DNA of 64,000 bases from Oscillospiraceae bacterium. GTDB lineage: Bacteria > Bacillota > Clostridia > Oscillospirales > Oscillospiraceae. Below the pieces are notes generated by a model, which saw nothing but the letters and a program-made list of their open reading frames with translations, made no database searches and was not told the origin of the DNA. Both the position numbers and the translations under genes were made by a program. Below are positions 38,635-47,640 of the stretch, piece after piece. The DNA lies in the NCBI GenBank assembly GCA_021770845.1, contig JAETQF010000003.1, forward strand, positions 1 to 64,000, read 5' to 3'. Position 1 is the stretch's first letter. Every line of letters starts with the position of its first letter.

Positions 38635-41004
38635 ATGCGGAAGCTGGCATGGTTCGCGGGCGGCTTCGGGGCCGCCTGCCTATGGGCGTGCTACCGGGAT
38701 ACGGGGCTGGGCCCCCTGATCGCCGCCGCTCTCCTGCTGGGGCTGGCGCTGGCGGGATGGCTCCCCACCCGGCCCAAGGCGGGGGAACACCCTATCCTCC
38801 TGCGCCGGGGAGCGGACAAAAGGCGGTACGGGCTGTACCAGATCTCCCGGCGGGCACTGGCCCTGGGGCTGGGGGCGGTGTTGGCTCTGCTGTGGACGGG
38901 GGCCTACTCCGCCCTGTTCCGCGCCCCGGCGGAGGGGCTGGCGGGGGAGGAGGTCGCCATCTCCGGCGAGGTGGCCTCCTATCCCGTGGCCACCTCCATC
39001 GGCGGGTACTCCGTCACCCTGCGGCTGGGGGAGGGGCTGCTGGCCCCGGACGCCCTGGCCTTCGGGCCGGAGGACTGGGCGGAGCTGAAGCCCGGGGACA
39101 GGCTGTCCTTCACGGGCCGCCTGCGGCCCTCCGATCGGGCCTTTGGGGATGAGACCACCTACTACACCGCCAAGGGCGTGTACCTGATGGCCTACTGCCG
39201 GGGGGAAGCGGAGCTTGTCCCCGCCCCGTCTGTGCCGCCCCGGTACTGGCCCGCCCTGTGCGCCCGGGCCCTCCGGGACGGGATCTACGCCGCCTTTGAC
39301 GAGACCGCCGCCCCTGTCGCCGCCGCCGTGACCCTGGGGGACAAGAGCGGGCTGGACGACACGCTGTACTCCGCCCTCAACCGGGCGGGGCTGATGCACG
39401 CCGCGGTGGTGTCCGGCCTGCACATCTCGTTTTTGATGGGGGCGGCGCTGGCCCTGTTCGGGCGGAACCGGAGGACAGCCCTGGCCCTGCTGCCCCTGCT
39501 GGTGTTTTACGCCCTGATGGCCGGAGGCACGCCCTCCGCCTTCCGGGCGGTGATCATGGACAGCGCCCTGCTGTTCGCGCCCCTGGCCCGCCGGGAGGGG
39601 GACGGGCCGTCGGCGCTGGCCTTTGCCCTGCTGATCCTGCTGTTCCAGAACCCCTTCGCCGCGGCCAGCGTGGGGCTGCAGCTCTCCTTCGCGTCGGTGG
39701 CGGGCATCCTGCTGGCGGCGGAGCCCCTGTTCCGGTGGATGTACCGGCCCCTCAGAGCCCGGAAGCCGGGAAAGGATCGGCGGATCGCCAGGAAGCTGTG
39801 GGAGGCGGGGCGGTACGCCCTGTCCAGCGCCTCCGTCTCCCTGGGGGCCGGGTTGTTCACCGCGCCGCTCATCGCGCTGTACTTCGGGCAGATTTTGCTG
39901 CTGTCGCCCCTGTCGGGGATTCTGGCCCTGTGGGCGCTGTCCCTGCTGGTGGTGTGCGCCCTAACGCTGGGGACGCTGGCGGTGTTCCTGCCGGGGGCGG
40001 CGGCCCTGCTGGGGGCGGCTGCGGGGCTGCTGGCCCATTATGCCCGGTGGGTGGCCCTTGCCCTGGGAAGGTTCCCCTTTGCCTCCCTCAGCACGGACAG
40101 CGTGTACTGCGTGATCTGGCTGGCGGCGGTGTATCTGGTTCTGGCCGCGGCCTTTCTGGGGAAGGAGCGGCCCCGGCGGCCCCTGCTTGGGGTGGGGGCG
40201 CTGGCCCTGCTGCTGTGCGCCGCCATCGGCCTGGGCAGGCTGGAGGCGGACGGGGCGGATCTGTCCGTGGCCGCCCTGGACGTGGGGCAGGGCTCGGCCA
40301 CGGTGCTGCAGTCTGGGGGCCGGACGGCCCTGGTGGACTGCGGCGGCAGCGGCTCCCGCAGCGCCGGGGATGCGGCCGCCGACTACTTCGCCGCTCAGGG
40401 GCGCACCCGGCTGGATCTGCTGGTGCTCACCCATTTTGACAGCGATCACTGCAACGGGGTGGAGCAGCTGTTCTACCGGATGCGGGTGGAAACGGTGGCC
40501 GTTCCAGGCGGCGAGGCCGACCCCGGGGAGCTGGCGCGCGTTGCGGAGCTGGCCGGTTGGGAGGGGGCGGAGCTGCTGGTGGTGGACGACACGCGGGCCC
40601 TGCCCTTGGGCGGGGCAGAGGTCACCCTGTTCCCGCCGCTGGGCGGGGGCACGTCCAACGAGTCGGGGCTGTTCGCCCTGTGCTCGGCGGGGGAGTTCGA
40701 CGCGCTGATCACCGGGGACGCGGACGCCTTCGTGGAGAAGATGCTGGTGAAATACTGCCCCATCCCGGACGTAGAGCTGCTGATCGTGGGCCACCACGGC
40801 GCCAAGAGCTCCAGCTGCGAGGAATTTTTGCAGGCCGCGGCCCCGGAGATCGCCCTGATCTCGGCGGGGGCCAACAACTCCTACGGCCACCCGGCCCCGG
40901 AGACGCTGGAGCGGCTGGAGGCGCTGGGCGCCCGGATCCGCCGCACCGATCAGGAGGGCACCGTCACCGTCCAGGTGCGGGACGGCCGGGTGGGCATTTC
41001 ATGA
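38635..41004 (+). CDS. comEC: ComEC/Rec2 DNA-uptake channel protein
   Basis: 789 aa. N-terminal hydrophobic helices and an OB-like domain, then the competence domain with many helices (AAVVSGLHISFLMG near 270), then a C-terminal metallo-beta-lactamase domain (LDVGQGSATVLQ, LTHFDSDHCNG and VGHHGAKSS). Moves single-stranded DNA through the membrane in natural transformation. AGGAGAGG precedes ATG 38635. It is followed directly by holA, as in many Firmicutes. No comEA is beside it. Confidence 0.95.
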   Translation: MRKLAWFAGGFGAACLWACYRDTGLGPLIAAALLLGLALAGWLPTRPKAGEHPILLRRGADKRRYGLYQISRRALALGLGAVLALLWTGAYSALFRAPAEGLAGEEVAISGEVASYPVATSIGGYSVTLRLGEGLLAPDALAFGPEDWAELKPGDRLSFTGRLRPSDRAFGDETTYYTAKGVYLMAYCRGEAELVPAPSVPPRYWPALCARALRDGIYAAFDETAAPVAAAVTLGDKSGLDDTLYSALNRAGLMHAAVVSGLHISFLMGAALALFGRNRRTALALLPLLVFYALMAGGTPSAFRAVIMDSALLFAPLARREGDGPSALAFALLILLFQNPFAAASVGLQLSFASVAGILLAAEPLFRWMYRPLRARKPGKDRRIARKLWEAGRYALSSASVSLGAGLFTAPLIALYFGQILLLSPLSGILALWALSLLVVCALTLGTLAVFLPGAAALLGAAAGLLAHYARWVALALGRFPFASLSTDSVYCVIWLAAVYLVLAAAFLGKERPRRPLLGVGALALLLCAAIGLGRLEADGADLSVAALDVGQGSATVLQSGGRTALVDCGGSGSRSAGDAAADYFAAQGRTRLDLLVLTHFDSDHCNGVEQLFYRMRVETVAVPGGEADPGELARVAELAGWEGAELLVVDDTRALPLGGAEVTLFPPLGGGTSNESGLFALCSAGEFDALITGDADAFVEKMLVKYCPIPDVELLIVGHHGAKSSSCEEFLQAAAPEIALISAGANNSYGHPAPETLERLEALGARIRRTDQEGTVTVQVRDGRVGIS

Positions 41005-41024
41005 GAGGAAAGGGGGGCGGGGCC

Positions 41025-42083
41025 ATGCCGCCCAAGAAGAAAGCGGTGGACAACACCGCCATGCGGGAGCTGAAGCGGGCCATCAAGGAGGGCGCGCCCA
41101 AGGGGCTGTACCTCTTTTACGGGGAGGAGGCCTTCCTGCGGGACGACTGCCTGGCCCGGCTGAAGGCGGCCCTCCTGCCCCCGGGGCTGGAGGACTTCAA
41201 CCTCCACACCGCCCAGGGGAAGGAGTGCTCGGTGGACTGGATTGAGCAGGCGGTGGACTGCCTGCCCGTGATGAGTGAGCGCACCCTGGTGGTGGTCACC
41301 GACTTCGACCTGTTCGGCCAGGGGGATAAGAATAAGGAGCGGCTGGCGGAGATCCTGTCCGACCTGCCGGACTACTGCTGCCTGGTGTTTGTCTACGATC
41401 TGCTGGCCTACAAGCCGGACAAATCCAAGTTGGCCGCCCTGCTGAAACAGGAGGGGGCGGCGGTGAACTTCCAGCGGCAGGAGCAAAAGACGCTGGCGGC
41501 GTGGATCTGCCGCCAGTTTGAGAAGGCGGGCAAGTCGGTGGATTCCTCTGACGCGGAGTATCTCATCTTCCTGGTGGGGGATCTGATGCACGACCTGTCC
41601 GCCGAGATCGGCAAGATCGCCGCCTACGCCCCCAACCAGCGGGTGACAAGGGCTGACATGGATGCGGTGGCCATCCCCAAGGTGGAGGCGGTGGTGTACC
41701 AGATGACCGACGCCATGGCCCGGAAGGACTTCGACAAGGCCGCGTCGGTGCTGGCCGACCTGCTCCACAGCCGGGAGCCGGGGGTGATGATCCTGTCGGT
41801 GATGGGGAAGTATTTCCGGCAGCTCTACACCGCGCGGCTGTTCCTCGCGGCGGGCAAAAGCCGGGAGGAGTTCATGGAGTTGTGGGCCATGAAAAGCGGC
41901 TATCAGGCGGACAAGCTGCTGGGGGCGGCCAGGGGCTTCTCCCTGCCCTGGTGCCGGTACGCCGTGCGGCGGTGCGCCGAGACGGATATCCTCTTAAAAA
42001 ACTCCTACGGGCAGGAGGGCGAGGTGCTCACCGGCCTGCTTATGGAGCTGGCCTCTGGCCGTCGGGTTGTTCCTTTTTCTTGA
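41025..42083 (+). CDS. holA: DNA polymerase III delta subunit
   Basis: 352 aa. Clamp-loader subunit that opens the sliding clamp. The N-terminal AAA+-like domain shows LYLFYGEEAFLRDDCL, and the rest follows HolA. I chose ATG 41025 (MPPKKKAV) with GGGGGGC ahead; ATG 41001, which overlaps the comEC stop, is also possible. The last residues (GRRVVPFS) are encoded by a 28-nt palindromic repeat: the stop TGA lies near the centre of that palindrome, so the C-terminus seems to have been reshaped by the repeat. Confidence 0.94.
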   Translation: MPPKKKAVDNTAMRELKRAIKEGAPKGLYLFYGEEAFLRDDCLARLKAALLPPGLEDFNLHTAQGKECSVDWIEQAVDCLPVMSERTLVVVTDFDLFGQGDKNKERLAEILSDLPDYCCLVFVYDLLAYKPDKSKLAALLKQEGAAVNFQRQEQKTLAAWICRQFEKAGKSVDSSDAEYLIFLVGDLMHDLSAEIGKIAAYAPNQRVTRADMDAVAIPKVEAVVYQMTDAMARKDFDKAASVLADLLHSREPGVMILSVMGKYFRQLYTARLFLAAGKSREEFMELWAMKSGYQADKLLGAARGFSLPWCRYAVRRCAETDILLKNSYGQEGEVLTGLLMELASGRRVVPFS

Positions 42084-42096
42084 AAGAAAAAGGAAC
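42069..42096 (+). repeat. 28-nt palindrome (family 2), copy 2
   Basis: GTTCCTTTTTCTT / AAGAAAAAGGAAC-type arms (12 bp plus centre), followed by CGAAAAAGAACTTGAAG. It contains the holA stop codon. The same length, layout and tail occur in the copies at 2022 and 63645. Confidence 0.75.
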
Positions 42097-42184
42097 CGAA
42101 AAAGAACTTGAAGCCGTTACTACCGGGGGCGTGATCGTTCCGTTTCCGGTCGGCAACGGAACGGGTTAATATCGGGAGATTACT

Positions 42185-42769
42185 ATGAAAATCCAAGAAG
42201 CGATTGTGGTGGAGGGCCGGTACGACAAGGCGGCGCTGGCGGGGGTGGTGGACACCCTGATCCTGGACACCGCCGGGTTCGGCGTGTTCAAGGATGGGGA
42301 GCGGCTGGCCCTGCTGCGGCGGCTGGCGGCCAAGCGGGGGCTCATCGTGCTCACCGACTCCGACGGGGCGGGCTTTGTCATCCGCAACTATTTGAAGGGG
42401 GCCATCCCCAAGGGGCAGGTGAAGCACGCCTACATCCCCGACGTGTACGGCAAGGAACGCCGCAAGCGCGCCCCCGGCAGGGAGGGAAAGCTGGGGGTGG
42501 AGGGGATGCCCCCGGACGTGCTGCGGCAGGCGGTGCTCAACGCCGGGGCCACGGTGCTGGACGGGGAGGCGCCCGCCCGGGAGCAGGGGAACCTGACCCC
42601 GGCGGATCTGGTCGCTCTGGGGCTGTCCGGGGCAGCCGACGCGGGGTCGCGGCGGGCGGAACTCCTGCGGAAGCTGGAGCTGCCCGAGCACATGAGCGCC
42701 AAGGCCCTGCTGGCGGCGCTGAACGCGCTGTATACCCCGTCGGAGCTGGAGGAGCTGCTGGGGAAATAA
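42185..42769 (+). CDS. rnmV: Ribonuclease M5
   Basis: 194 aa. Toprim-domain endonuclease that matures 5S rRNA. The acidic motif VVEGRYDK and the DxD in LTDSDGAGF are visible; a DUF4093 C-terminal domain follows. CGGGAG precedes ATG 42185. The usual neighbour rsmA (ksgA) is not present. A CGTTCCGTT / AACGGAACG hairpin lies just upstream. A terminator follows the gene. Confidence 0.94.
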   Translation: MKIQEAIVVEGRYDKAALAGVVDTLILDTAGFGVFKDGERLALLRRLAAKRGLIVLTDSDGAGFVIRNYLKGAIPKGQVKHAYIPDVYGKERRKRAPGREGKLGVEGMPPDVLRQAVLNAGATVLDGEAPAREQGNLTPADLVALGLSGAADAGSRRAELLRKLELPEHMSAKALLAALNALYTPSELEELLGK

Positions 42770-42776
42770 AACACAG

Positions 42777-42807
42777 CAAGGAGTGCGCCGAACAGGCACA
42801 CTCCTTG
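42777..42807. terminator. Terminator of rnmV
   Basis: CAAGGAGTG / CACTCCTTG stem followed by TTGTTT, between convergent rnmV and rpiB. Confidence 0.65.
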
Positions 42808-42851
42808 TTGTTTGATGGGAAACTATAACTATCTACCTGGAACGGGAGCGT

Positions 42852-43289
42852 TCACCGCTCCGTCTCCATCATCTTGTCGATGCGGCGCTGGTGGCGGCCG
42901 CCCTCGAACCCGGTGGACAGGAACACGTCTAAAATCCGCTCTGCCAGATTGCCCCCGGTGACCCCCGCCCCCATGGCCAGCACGTTGGCGTCGTTGTGGC
43001 GGCGGGTCATCTCGGCGGACAGGGGCTCGTGGCACAGGGCGCACCGCACCCCCCTCACCTTGTTGGCCGCCATGCTCATGCCGATGCCGGTGGTGCACAG
43101 CACCACGCCCTTGTCACACATCCCGTCCGCCACCAGCTTGGCGGCGGCCACGCCGAAGTCGGGGTAGTCGCAGCTCTCGGTGCTGTGGGTGCCGCAGTCG
43201 GTGACCTCGTGGCCCTGCTCCAGCAGGTGGGCCTTCAGCCGCTCCTTCAGATCAAAAGCCCCGTGATCGCAGGCAATGGAAATCTTCAT
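42852..43289 (-). CDS. rpiB: Ribose-5-phosphate isomerase B
   Basis: 145 aa. Interconverts ribose 5-phosphate and ribulose 5-phosphate in the pentose phosphate pathway. The N-terminus ISIACDHGAFDLKERL and GTHSTESCDYPDF match RpiB; the catalytic Cys lies in LCTTGIGMSMAANKV. A LacA/RpiB sugar-phosphate isomerase with a different substrate is the alternative. I chose ATG 43289 (MKISIACDH). The PHP phosphatase gene lies immediately upstream with a 19-bp gap. Confidence 0.94.
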   Translation of the reverse strand: MKISIACDHGAFDLKERLKAHLLEQGHEVTDCGTHSTESCDYPDFGVAAAKLVADGMCDKGVVLCTTGIGMSMAANKVRGVRCALCHEPLSAEMTRRHNDANVLAMGAGVTGGNLAERILDVFLSTGFEGGRHQRRIDKMMETER

Positions 43290-43308
43290 ATTGTCAAGTC
43301 CTTTCACT

Positions 43309-44124
43309 TTACAGTTTGTGAAGCACAGGCTTTCGCCCGGCGAAGGTGGTGACGGAGGCGAACCCCGCCGCCCGGATCATCTCCAGGGCCTGGGGGATGC
43401 CCTTGCCCACGTCCTGGGGCCGGTGGGCATCCGCCCCTACGGTGACAAGCTCACCGCCGCACTCCTTGAACCAGCGCAGCAGGGGGGGCCAGCAGTCCAG
43501 ATCCTGGCCCCGGCACACGTTCACCTCCAGGGCGTGATCCGTTTTGGCTACCTCGGTGAAGATCCGCCGCACCTCTCCCTCGTAGTCTGCCAGGGTGAGG
43601 GAGACCCCGTCCCGGTGGATGTACCGCAGGGGGTAGACGATGTGGGCCAGGCTGTCGTAGCAGTCGGGACAGCGGCTCACCAGCGCCCAGGTGTGGCCCA
43701 GGGTGCTCTCCACCGCTTTTCGGGCCAGGGCCGGATCCCTGCCGTAGTCGGAGAAGTAGAGATCCCGGCCCCCCTCCACGCCGATCCAGTTGTGGAGGGA
43801 GCCCAGCACGAAGTCCAGCTGGTCGCCGCCCTGGGTCAGGATGGCGCGGGCCCCCTCCGGATCGGCGGGGGCGGAGCCCAGCTCCAGTCCAAGACGGAGG
43901 GTGAGGCTGTCCCCAAGCTCCTTCTGGACGGCCTGGAACTGGGCCTTGGCGGCGGGCCAGTCAAAGGAGACCTGGGGGCCGCCGTCCATGTCCAGGAGAT
44001 CGCAGTGGTCGGTGACGCAGAACTCCTGGAGGCGGTTGGCCCGGGCGGCCCGGGCCATGTCAAGGAGCTCGGCTTTACTGTCCGGGGACAGCTTGGTGTG
44101 GCTGTGAATATCGCATAAATACAC
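43309..44124 (-). CDS. PHP-domain phosphatase, histidinol-phosphatase-like
   Basis: 271 aa. The PHP domain metal ligands are visible: CDIHSHTKLSPDS at the start, TDHCDL and later HRPQD. HisK-type histidinol-phosphate phosphatases have this form, so the last but one step of histidine synthesis is a fair guess, but many PHP proteins of this size have other substrates. No other his gene is in the window. The start is GTG 44124 behind AGGTGAT. Probably co-transcribed with rpiB. Confidence 0.85.
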   Translation of the reverse strand: MYLCDIHSHTKLSPDSKAELLDMARAARANRLQEFCVTDHCDLLDMDGGPQVSFDWPAAKAQFQAVQKELGDSLTLRLGLELGSAPADPEGARAILTQGGDQLDFVLGSLHNWIGVEGGRDLYFSDYGRDPALARKAVESTLGHTWALVSRCPDCYDSLAHIVYPLRYIHRDGVSLTLADYEGEVRRIFTEVAKTDHALEVNVCRGQDLDCWPPLLRWFKECGGELVTVGADAHRPQDVGKGIPQALEMIRAAGFASVTTFAGRKPVLHKL

Positions 44125-44170
44125 GTTAGATCACCTACGGTATGAGTTTTTGCCCTCTTGGGCAGGGGGC

Positions 44171-44953
44171 CCTGCCGGGGGCGTTCCTTTCTGCTCGTGC
44201 AGAAAGGAACCGAAAGACACGCTTAGGGGGAGGCCCGCCGGTTTGGCTCCGGGCCGAAGGGCGGCCCTGCGCTCACAGGCGGGCCTCCCCCTAAGAACCC
44301 CCTTTTTACGGGGGCTGTCAGATCGGGGGGCTTTCTGTGACCCTTTCGGCGCGGAGCGGATACCGACGCGGGAGCCCCTGTCGCCGCTGCCGCTGAGTGT
44401 GTGGGTACTGAGAAGTGGGTGGGATCCACGTCAGATGCGCCTGGGTGTCGTGTGGTGCTTCACGGGTGCGTATTGGGTGCGCTGTTTGCGGCGGGGTGGT
44501 TAGCCTGAGAGGCTTAGGCGCTGGAAAGAGAACCCCATATTTTCAGTGCTTGAGAAAGTCAGGCCCGGTGTGGGCCGGAAAAAGAAGGGAAGCCCATTCG
44601 TCACCCGCAATAGCCGGTCACTCTCCGACCACTCAAAATCGACGGTGCACCTCCCAGCGCCCCGAAACATCCACCGCACCACTTAGGCGCCAACCGAGGG
44701 AACCACCCAGGGGTTGTCCCACACACGGGCGGCAGCACCAATGGGGAGCCCACCAGTCCAGCTCCCGCGCGCCGATCACTCCCCCACCACGTAAAATCGG
44801 CGTGCCCTTGACCTTAACGGGGGTTCTTAGGGGGTGGCCAACCTGTGAGCGCAGGGCCGCCCTTCGGCCCGGAGCCGAACCGGTGGCCACCCCCTAAGCG
44901 TTCTCTTTGGTTACTTTCTCTCACGCGAGAGAAAGTAACGCCCCCAGCAGGGG
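44171..44953. repeat. Non-coding island bounded by inverted repeats
   Basis: About 780 bp between the PHP gene and the PMT gene. Left arm 44171-44312 and right arm 44818-44953 are inverted copies. From outside in, each arm has a 28-30 nt palindrome of family 2 (44183-44210 and 44910-44939), then a long stem-loop that starts CTTAGGGGG and ends CCCCCTAAG, with a well-conserved GGCTCCGGGCCGAAGGGC loop. The 505-bp interior has no credible gene on either strand and contains a degenerate 35-bp direct repeat. I can name no known element like it. Confidence 0.7.
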
Positions 44954-45008
44954 CGCCCCCCGGGGGCAGGGGGATCGGGGAAGGGGGGAGCACCCCCTCC
45001 CGGAAAAC

Positions 45009-47342
45009 CTACAATGGCCAGCTGGGGAACCACCGCAGGAAATAGGAGGCGTACCAGTTGGGCACGTACAGGCCGGTGAGCTCCGGGTAGAACACCGCGT
45101 ACAACAGGACGACGCAGCCCGTGAAGCCGTACACCGCCAGCCGGCCGCCCTCCCGCTTCCGGGTGAGCATATCGTCCATCAGGTAGGCGATGGCGAAGCA
45201 CAGGAACAGCACCGTGGGGAAATAGTGGTAGGCGAACAGGGTGCGCCCGATGGGCAGCCAGGGCACCAGCTGGGACAGGATGGCGATGAGGATGAACAGC
45301 GCCTTCCCGCACCGGCGGCGCACCATCTGGACAGCCACGCCCACAAGGGCCAGCAGCCCCGCCCAGGACACCAGCGGGTTGTTAAAGGAGGCGAACAGGC
45401 TGCGCATCCCCGGTGTCTCCAGATCCCGGTAGTAGAGGATGGGACGGGCATCCAGGATCCACTGGTACCAGTTGGATTGGTAGGGGTGCTCGGCTGTGAC
45501 GCCCTGGTGGTAGGTGAGCATGAAATACTGGTTGCGGAGCATGATGTCCACCGGGTTGTCGCTCTTGTCCGGAATGGCCTGGAAGAAGGCCCCCAGCTTG
45601 TCCCCCAGGCCGGGGGTCTTGTCCTGGGCCGCCAGCGTTTCCGTCACCCGCTCCAACTGCTCCGGGTACTTGTCCAGATGCTCCGGCAGGCGCTCCCAGA
45701 ACCAGCTCACCGACTCCGCCGCCATGCCGGGGAAGCCGCCCTCATTGCCCTTGGCCGCAGCGTAGGGGAAGTAGGACATGGTATAGATGATGACCGGGAT
45801 CACCACGAAACATACCACCGACAGGCCGATGGTGCCCCAGACATGGGCGGCGAAGGAGGGAATGTGGGGGGGCGTCCAGACGGGGGTCTCCTCCCGGAAC
45901 ATGGCCTCCGCCACCTCCTGACGGATCTCCGGGGAGACGGGCTGCTCCTGGGCCTGGTGCTCCGCCTCCCGCCAGTCCCCGGCCTTGAAGATCAGGCCCA
46001 GCAGCCACAGCAGGGCCAGCCCCGCCCCGGCGTATACCACCGTCCATTTGGAGGCGCAGCCGATGCCCCAGAACAGGCCGCTGAGGAACAGGGGCAGAAT
46101 ATAGTGCCGCAGCTTCTGTCCCGCCGGCACCGTGAGCCAGCGGTACATGAAGTAGTAGGACACCAGGATGAAGAACACGCCGTAGGTGTCGATGGTGGCG
46201 ATGCGGGTCTGCACCAGGTGCATGAAGTCGAAGGCGAACAGGGCCGTGCCGCACAGGGCCACCGGGGTCTTGCCGAACAGGTTTTTCAGGAAAATATAGA
46301 GGATAGGCACCATCAGCACGCCGAACAGGGTGCCCATAAACCGCCAGCCGAAGGGCACCATGCCGAATATGCTGATGCCGATGGAGAGGATCAGCTTGCC
46401 CAGGGGCGGGTGGGACACCTCGTAGGGATAGACGTTGTTCAGGTGCTCCAGGGCGGTGCGGGGGTGGTAGATCTCGTCGAAGTAGGAGGAGTTCAGGTAG
46501 GTGTACTTGTCCGTCCACAGCTCGTGCTCGTCAAACAGGGCGGCCGCGCCCTCGTCCACGTGATCCGGGGCGGAGTGGAACGTGGGCCCTGTCTCCTCTT
46601 TGCCGCCCTGGATCTCGGTGTACGTCCCGGCCCGCAGGGCCAGCTCCGCCAGCCACAGGCCCTCCTCCCGGTGGACGCTGCCGGCGGTGAGGCGGAAGCG
46701 GGAGGCGGTGATGGGGCCCAGGGGCTCGCTGTCCAGATTCTTGTTGTCCTTCGTCATCTCCAGGCCGTTCTGATCCACCTGGGCGCTGAGATCCAGCACC
46801 TTCCACTTCAGCAGGGAGTTGTAGGGCTGCTCCAGCCGGATGCTGTGCCACGCCCCGTCCTCCCCCTCCCACTCCAGGGTGTAGGAGCCGGTGCCCAGAG
46901 AGGTGTAGAAGGAGATCTCGTCCACCCAGATGGGCTCGTCGTAGGAGAACTCATAGCTGTCCCCCTGCTGAAACTTCACCACGCTCTGAGGGGTGTGGAG
47001 ATCCCCCAGTTGGAAGAAGGCGGTGAAGGCGTACACAATGGTCAGGGCAGCGATGGGGAGGATATCCCGTTTTTCCATGGGGTGGCGCTTGAGGGTGAGG
47101 GTGAGCCGGCGGCCGGCTTTCGCCTCCGCCATGGCGATCCACTCCAGGCTGTGGGGCCGGGGGCGCAGGCACCACCAGTAATAGACGAAAAAGGCAATGC
47201 AGATCAAAAGCCCCAGCAGCGCCCACACAAAGGCGGGGGACAGATTGGTGAAAAACCAGGACACGCCCTTGCGCACCTGCTCCCAGGTGAGGGGCTCCGG
47301 ACTGGGGGAGGGCGAGGCGGTCAGGGACAGCAGATTGATCAT
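45009..47342 (-). CDS. PMT-family protein mannosyltransferase
   Basis: 777 aa membrane protein. ATG 47342 (MINLLSL) follows GGAGGT. After two N-terminal helices (about 30-55 and 100-118) a soluble stretch of about 160 residues (120-285) reads like a beta-sandwich of discoidin type (YEFSYDEPIWVDEISFYTS, SRFRLTA). The PMT catalytic loop (YFDEIYHPRTA, HPPLGK) follows, then eight or more helices. The family transfers mannose from a polyprenyl-phosphate carrier to proteins, or a sugar to a glycan. Acceptor unknown. The order of domains is unusual. Confidence 0.88.
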   Translation of the reverse strand: MINLLSLTASPSPSPEPLTWEQVRKGVSWFFTNLSPAFVWALLGLLICIAFFVYYWWCLRPRPHSLEWIAMAEAKAGRRLTLTLKRHPMEKRDILPIAALTIVYAFTAFFQLGDLHTPQSVVKFQQGDSYEFSYDEPIWVDEISFYTSLGTGSYTLEWEGEDGAWHSIRLEQPYNSLLKWKVLDLSAQVDQNGLEMTKDNKNLDSEPLGPITASRFRLTAGSVHREEGLWLAELALRAGTYTEIQGGKEETGPTFHSAPDHVDEGAAALFDEHELWTDKYTYLNSSYFDEIYHPRTALEHLNNVYPYEVSHPPLGKLILSIGISIFGMVPFGWRFMGTLFGVLMVPILYIFLKNLFGKTPVALCGTALFAFDFMHLVQTRIATIDTYGVFFILVSYYFMYRWLTVPAGQKLRHYILPLFLSGLFWGIGCASKWTVVYAGAGLALLWLLGLIFKAGDWREAEHQAQEQPVSPEIRQEVAEAMFREETPVWTPPHIPSFAAHVWGTIGLSVVCFVVIPVIIYTMSYFPYAAAKGNEGGFPGMAAESVSWFWERLPEHLDKYPEQLERVTETLAAQDKTPGLGDKLGAFFQAIPDKSDNPVDIMLRNQYFMLTYHQGVTAEHPYQSNWYQWILDARPILYYRDLETPGMRSLFASFNNPLVSWAGLLALVGVAVQMVRRRCGKALFILIAILSQLVPWLPIGRTLFAYHYFPTVLFLCFAIAYLMDDMLTRKREGGRLAVYGFTGCVVLLYAVFYPELTGLYVPNWYASYFLRWFPSWPL

Positions 47343-47558
47343 GGGGGGAACCTCCAATAACGCGGGGAAGGAACGCCCGCGGACTTCGCATACATTTGTA
47401 TATCATACTACGATTGGAGCGGAAAAGAAAGCCCCTTTTTCCAGCCCTTGCACACAGAGGGGCAACTGGGGGCGGCAAGCAATCCCGGGGATGGTGTGCA
47501 AAATCGGCTGGGCTTTTTAGCGGGGGAAACCATTCACATTTAATTTACAACTGGCCTA

Positions 47559-47618
47559 TTGACAATTTGAAAGGGTGGTGGTAGAGTATCTTTAGCACTC
47601 GGGGAGTATGAGTGCTAA
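47559..47618 (+). promoter_or_regulatory. Promoter and CIRCE operator of hrcA-grpE-dnaK-dnaJ
   Basis: TTGACA (47559-47564), 17-nt spacer, TAGAGT (47582-47587). A perfect CIRCE, TTAGCACTC-N9-GAGTGCTAA, lies at 47592-47618. HrcA bound here blocks initiation; heat inactivates it. Confidence 0.9.
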
Positions 47619-47640
47619 ACCCGTGGAAGGGGGGCTGGCC

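Noticed and set aside
44415-44897. 160-aa open frame inside the 44-kb island
   Set aside because: Composition (Arg, Pro, Gly, Ser) is that of non-coding GC-rich DNA, the frame runs into the structured right arm, and no ribosome-binding site is present.
47608-47640. ATG start of hrcA within the CIRCE
   Set aside because: It would make operator bases coding; TTG 47641 gives the typical MELSERK start with a good ribosome-binding site.
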